The notes beneath the pieces are model-generated. The model made no database searches. It was not told where the DNA came from and saw nothing but the letters and a program-made list of their open reading frames with translations. Shown here piece after piece: positions 60,536-64,000 of a DNA stretch of 64,000 nt (within the stretch, counting starts at the first letter, position 1; the number at the start of each line of letters is the position of its first letter). The stretch spans positions 58,346,584-58,410,583 of the forward strand of contig CM043705.1 in assembly GCA_023935145.1 (NCBI GenBank), in the 5' to 3' direction. The position numbers and the translations under genes were made by a program. The stretch is from Bretschneidera sinensis (Eukaryota; Streptophyta; Magnoliopsida; Brassicales; Akaniaceae).

Positions 60536-61679
60536 ATTCATCAACATATTAAAATTTTCACGTTAAAAATATTAATATTTATAATATTATAAATTATTAT
60601 GATTGCATTTATTTCGTTCTAGTCGAAAATAAAACATATTACTTATTATATTATTATTATTTAATTTATATTTTAAAAAATAAAAAAATTAACCAAATAT
60701 AATATTTATCACATGCAATACACGTTCCGTGATAACTAGTTCTTATAAAAGTCCGAATATGAGGTTCGATATGTGTAAACCGGTGAAGACCAATCAATTC
60801 TTTGCCGTAATGCAAACTGATCGATTTAATATGTTTTTTCATTTACTTTAAAATTATATTTAGTCACCAACAGTCTTTAAGAGTAACTTAAACCTTGGTT
60901 AGTTTGGTGAAAGAATGAAACACAATCACCAAGCTAATTATATATTCTCTTGTAAAAATAATGCCCACATTGAATATTTTAACCCTTAACATCTATGAAA
61001 ATATTTATATATATTATTATATATTAACATATTTATATTATTATATATAAAATGCTTTGAAAACGTTCTTAATTTTAATATTTTTAAAAATAAATGTTCT
61101 CAATCTCATGTCAATATTTAATTCTTACGAATTATTATTTATTAATTAATCGTGCTTAAGATTTACTAATTTGTAATTACTTTTATTAAATTTAAGTTAA
61201 TACTCAATAATAATTATTTTTATAGATTTTATATTTTACAAGATTTGATATAAATTAATATTGTTATAATTATTATATATTTTTATAATTCAATGATTTA
61301 ATTATTGATTGAACTAACGTCCTATTTCAATTGGTTTGATAATCAGTCCGATTATGATAAGTGATAGTTATGAGTAAATCACATAGGATATGCTATTTTA
61401 ATTTGGTTATTTTTTTAAATTTCTGACCGAGTAATGATTAATTAGATTAGATTTATGATCAATTTAATCTATAATGGGATCACTCATCATCATTTACCCG
61501 GACCACTCCGTATCCAAATTGACCCGATTACCCAATTGAAAATATCCATCCTCCCACCTGAAAATCACCACAAAAAGAAAAGATGAAAAGAAAAAGGCAA
61601 GAAAACTCTTACTCCGCACCTTTTTCAGTCCCCTTTTATGGCTTTTATTAACCAACCAAATAGCAAAGTGAACGCACAC

Positions 61680-61872
61680 TATTAACTCACTCGTTCTCTC
61701 TCCAGTCTCCACTCTCTCTCTCAAAAACTCCCCACCCGGCCGCTTCCTCTTCTCCTATACCCACCAACCCCCAAACAATCTTCTCCTCTCCACCGCCACC
61801 GCCACTCGGTGGTGCCGCTCCGCCGACCACTACAAGCAACCTCCCACGATAAGCTTTACCAACCATCAAAAT
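61680..61872 (+). promoter_or_regulatory. 5' leader of the Caprin-like gene
   Basis: C/T-rich DNA (CTCTCTCTC and CCACCGCCACCGCC) abruptly replaces the AT-rich upstream DNA, typical of plant 5' UTRs. No TATA box was assigned. Confidence 0.55.
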
Positions 61873-62851
61873 ATGGCGGCCACAGCTGCCTCAGACGTGA
61901 CGGAAGGACCCGTGATGAGCCTCATCAACAAGCGCATCCGTGCTCTCCGCAAGAAATTCAACAGAATCGTTCAGATGGAAGAGTCCATCGCGCAAGGAAA
62001 ACTCATCAACAAAGAACAAGAGGACGTTCTCCGCTCCAAGCCCTCCGTATCCGCCCTCATCGAAGAGCTCGAGAAACTCCGCCAGCCACTTTCCGCCGCC
62101 GTATCCGAGGAAATCAGCCTTGCCATCCAACAGCACCAGGTCTCCTCCGACCAAACCACGCTCCCCGATGACAAGGGTGATAACGATACACAAGACAAAC
62201 CTAGAAGCGATGAGCCTAAAATCGACGATTCTTCGGTGGAGGATCTGCTGAACATGCTCTACTTTGGGTCTCTGTTTGATGTTAAGCCGCAAAGTGACTT
62301 TACGTCTACCATGTTGACCAAGACGCACGAGAGAGGGTGCTGCTTGACTTACGATTACGTCAACGATGACGCCACGGATCTGCTTGGCGAGAGGGATTTG
62401 GATATGCTTTCGACGTTGGGCGGATTGTTGATTTCGCGGCCGGTGGATTCCAGTTTGTCTCACAAGAACGCGTTGCAACGCTGCATCGAGCACGCAACGC
62501 TCTGGCTTGCTAACTCGGACCAGCCCATTGAGCGTAATGCCAACGTTTCATGTAATTTAATTTCCTTGGTCTTATCTTTGTGTGTCAATTTCTGGTTCTT
62601 TGTTAGTTTGTTAATTTAGTGTATGCGTTGGGTTTTCTTTTTGTGGATTTTTAGATGCGGGATTGAGAGAGAAATTGAAGAAGATAATGGCCTCAGATTA
62701 CTTCACCACCACGCCTGAAATGAAAGCTCCCGTGGAAGTGGCTGCCGCTGCTGGGAATTATACTCCTTTCCAGGTGCCAGTGCATGGTTCCATTGTACCC
62801 ATTGCAGTGCCTTTCCAGGTGGAAGGTTCTGTTGGACAGTACCAGCAAAAG
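61873..62851 (+). CDS. Plant Caprin-family protein, exons 1-2 (continues past window)
   Basis: Exon 1 is 61873-62551 and exon 2 is 62655-62851, joined in frame across a 103-bp GT-AG intron; 292 codons are visible. The third exon lies beyond 64000, since everything from the donor at 62852 to the window end reads as intron. The N-terminal part (SLINKRIRALRKKFNRIVQ, SIAQGKLINKEQEDVL) matches the first coiled segment of animal Caprin. The middle (LLGERDLDMLSTLG, CIEHATLWLA, LREKLKKIMASDYF) matches the Caprin dimerisation domain. Animal Caprins bind RNA and G3BP in stress granules; the plant role is inferred. Start: first ATG after the leader, followed by an acidic/Ala-rich start. Confidence 0.7.
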
Positions 62852-64000
62852 GTAAAGATTTCTTCACTTGTGAAATTGATGATAACGAAGAGTTTTTTTT
62901 TTTTTTTGGTGCTTCATAAATTGTGAATAGACATTCATTTTGGCTGCTCTAATATGTTGTTTAATGCTGATATTTGTATTGCAATGTGTTTACCTTTATG
63001 TTTCTATCGTGTTATTTTAGGAATGAGGTGATTGCTACATTGGTTGGTTAAATTGTAGTATATATTTACTATATAGACCATGATTTTACATATGAGCCAC
63101 ATGTGTTATCATTTGAGAACAAAATGAAAGCAGGCAGATAAGATAGCCTTTCAACTTTTATATTGTTCCTCTTTGAGAATGAATTTAAAGAGAACTACTG
63201 ATAAGTTCATGAAAAACGAGTTTCTGAATGACTATTCTTGGCTTAATTGTTGCAGCAACCCTTTAACCTTTTAGTATGATGCTGATGCACATAAATTTTT
63301 TGGCATGTGTAGATTGGAGAACTAACAGTTATATATCATTTGCACTAGCTGACAGCATTTTGCAGGAATCTTAGAATAATTTACTATATTAACGATGAGG
63401 TGCAGGAATAATGTGCCAATTTCTATTTTGCATCTTTATTCCATGTAAATGGATATTAGTATTACTGCTTAGTTCAATAGGTTCTTGAAAACTGAAGTAG
63501 GTTGTATATTGCTAACTTACAGTAAGCTTCTTTATAATGAGAATGGAAAACACGGTTGCCATGTTCCATTCTCACCTGAATGGGCAAGCAAAATCTTTAA
63601 TAATTGAAATATTTATTTATTACATGCCATAATAGAATAGTAAATTTTCGGAATTTGGTGTCAGATGAAATTATATATTAGGTGGTGTTCTGACAAGACC
63701 TTTAAAATTGAAAGAATATGGACCGTTTTATAACTGTCTTGAGATAGAACCAAAAGAATAAATTAAAACCATGGTGATAATTTCACCTCGGGATGATTTC
63801 TTTTCTCCACAAGCATGCTTTTTGGGACTTTGAAGGATAGAATTTTGTCTTCCACATGCATGTGTATGTAAGGGTCACCAGTGGATGAATTTTCTGTACG
63901 TATACTTGTGTCTCATTGTTGACAAGTGAACTTAAGAGTAACATCTTGGAACTTTATAAAGTACAGTGAGTCGCCTGCTTAATTTTAAACATTAATGGAC
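62852..64000 (+). other. Intron 2 of the Caprin-like gene (incomplete)
   Basis: It begins GTAAAGATTTC and shows no exon-like segment or element ends to the window edge. Confidence 0.6.

Larger units (their letters stand above)
57233..61680. other. AT-rich intergenic DNA upstream of the Caprin-like gene
   Basis: No gene is supported. Short frames near 57215-57560 and 57858-58085 on the - strand have no recognisable family. The stretch 59500-61500 is extremely AT-rich with an (ATA)n microsatellite at 60507-60535. A possible hAT-like element lies at about 58654-59506. Confidence 0.5.

Noticed and set aside
61891..62493. 200-codon antisense frame under the Caprin-like exon
   Set aside because: It mirrors the coding exon, whose sense product has clear homology.

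Overview
This is plant nuclear DNA, almost certainly from a dicot. The evidence is spliced genes with GT-AG introns, Ty1-copia, Ty3-gypsy (Athila-like), CACTA, Stowaway-like and tRNA-SINE elements, and housekeeping-type promoter motifs. Two real host genes flank about 50 kb of nested, mostly broken transposons. No bacterial features, CRISPR arrays or rRNA/tRNA genes were seen.

Left gene (781-11365, + strand): a complete 19-exon AMP deaminase gene (FAC1/AMPD type, 909 codons when the exons are joined). Its introns have collected mobile elements. Intron 11 holds a Stowaway-like MITE that was itself invaded by a small tRNA-derived SINE (17-bp target duplication). Intron 17 holds a 1.3-kb TRIM-like LTR element with a perfect 5-bp target duplication. 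Right gene (61873 to beyond the window, + strand): the first two exons of a plant homologue of the Caprin family, an RNA-granule protein family in animals.

Between them, left to right: Cop-1, a pol-less copia element (13019-15042, - strand); a low-complexity stretch that resembles a long LTR (15043-17787); Gyp-1, an Athila-like element with gag, protease and an extra ORF but no RT/integrase (17788-26447, + strand); a poorly explained stretch with a possible gene fragment and a copia LTR fragment (26448-28965); Gyp-2, an Athila-like gag-only element (28966-34884, - strand); and a 172-bp tandem repeat (34885-35500). Next comes a large decayed CACTA element (transposase on the - strand, 35.5-41.7 kb; right terminus at 57232). 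The CACTA contains a solo copia LTR (39096-40076) and a full-length but decayed copia element, Cop-2 (42571-55873). Cop-2 in turn contains a solo gypsy LTR (43500 to about 44775) and a third Athila-like element, Gyp-3 (46968-52929), inserted in its integrase. Perfect target duplications (GCAAG for Cop-2, GTGAT for Gyp-3) establish the nesting order.

The most unusual signal is not a gene. Several unrelated LTR families here carry a dense cluster of short CG-rich palindromes just upstream of their TATA box, in an otherwise AT-rich background. In Gyp-1, extra copies of the same cluster lie inside the element, in front of its third ORF, which suggests an internal promoter. I found no complete new enzymatic or defence system. 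All positions and motifs were read by eye, so family names beyond the strong motifs are inference.
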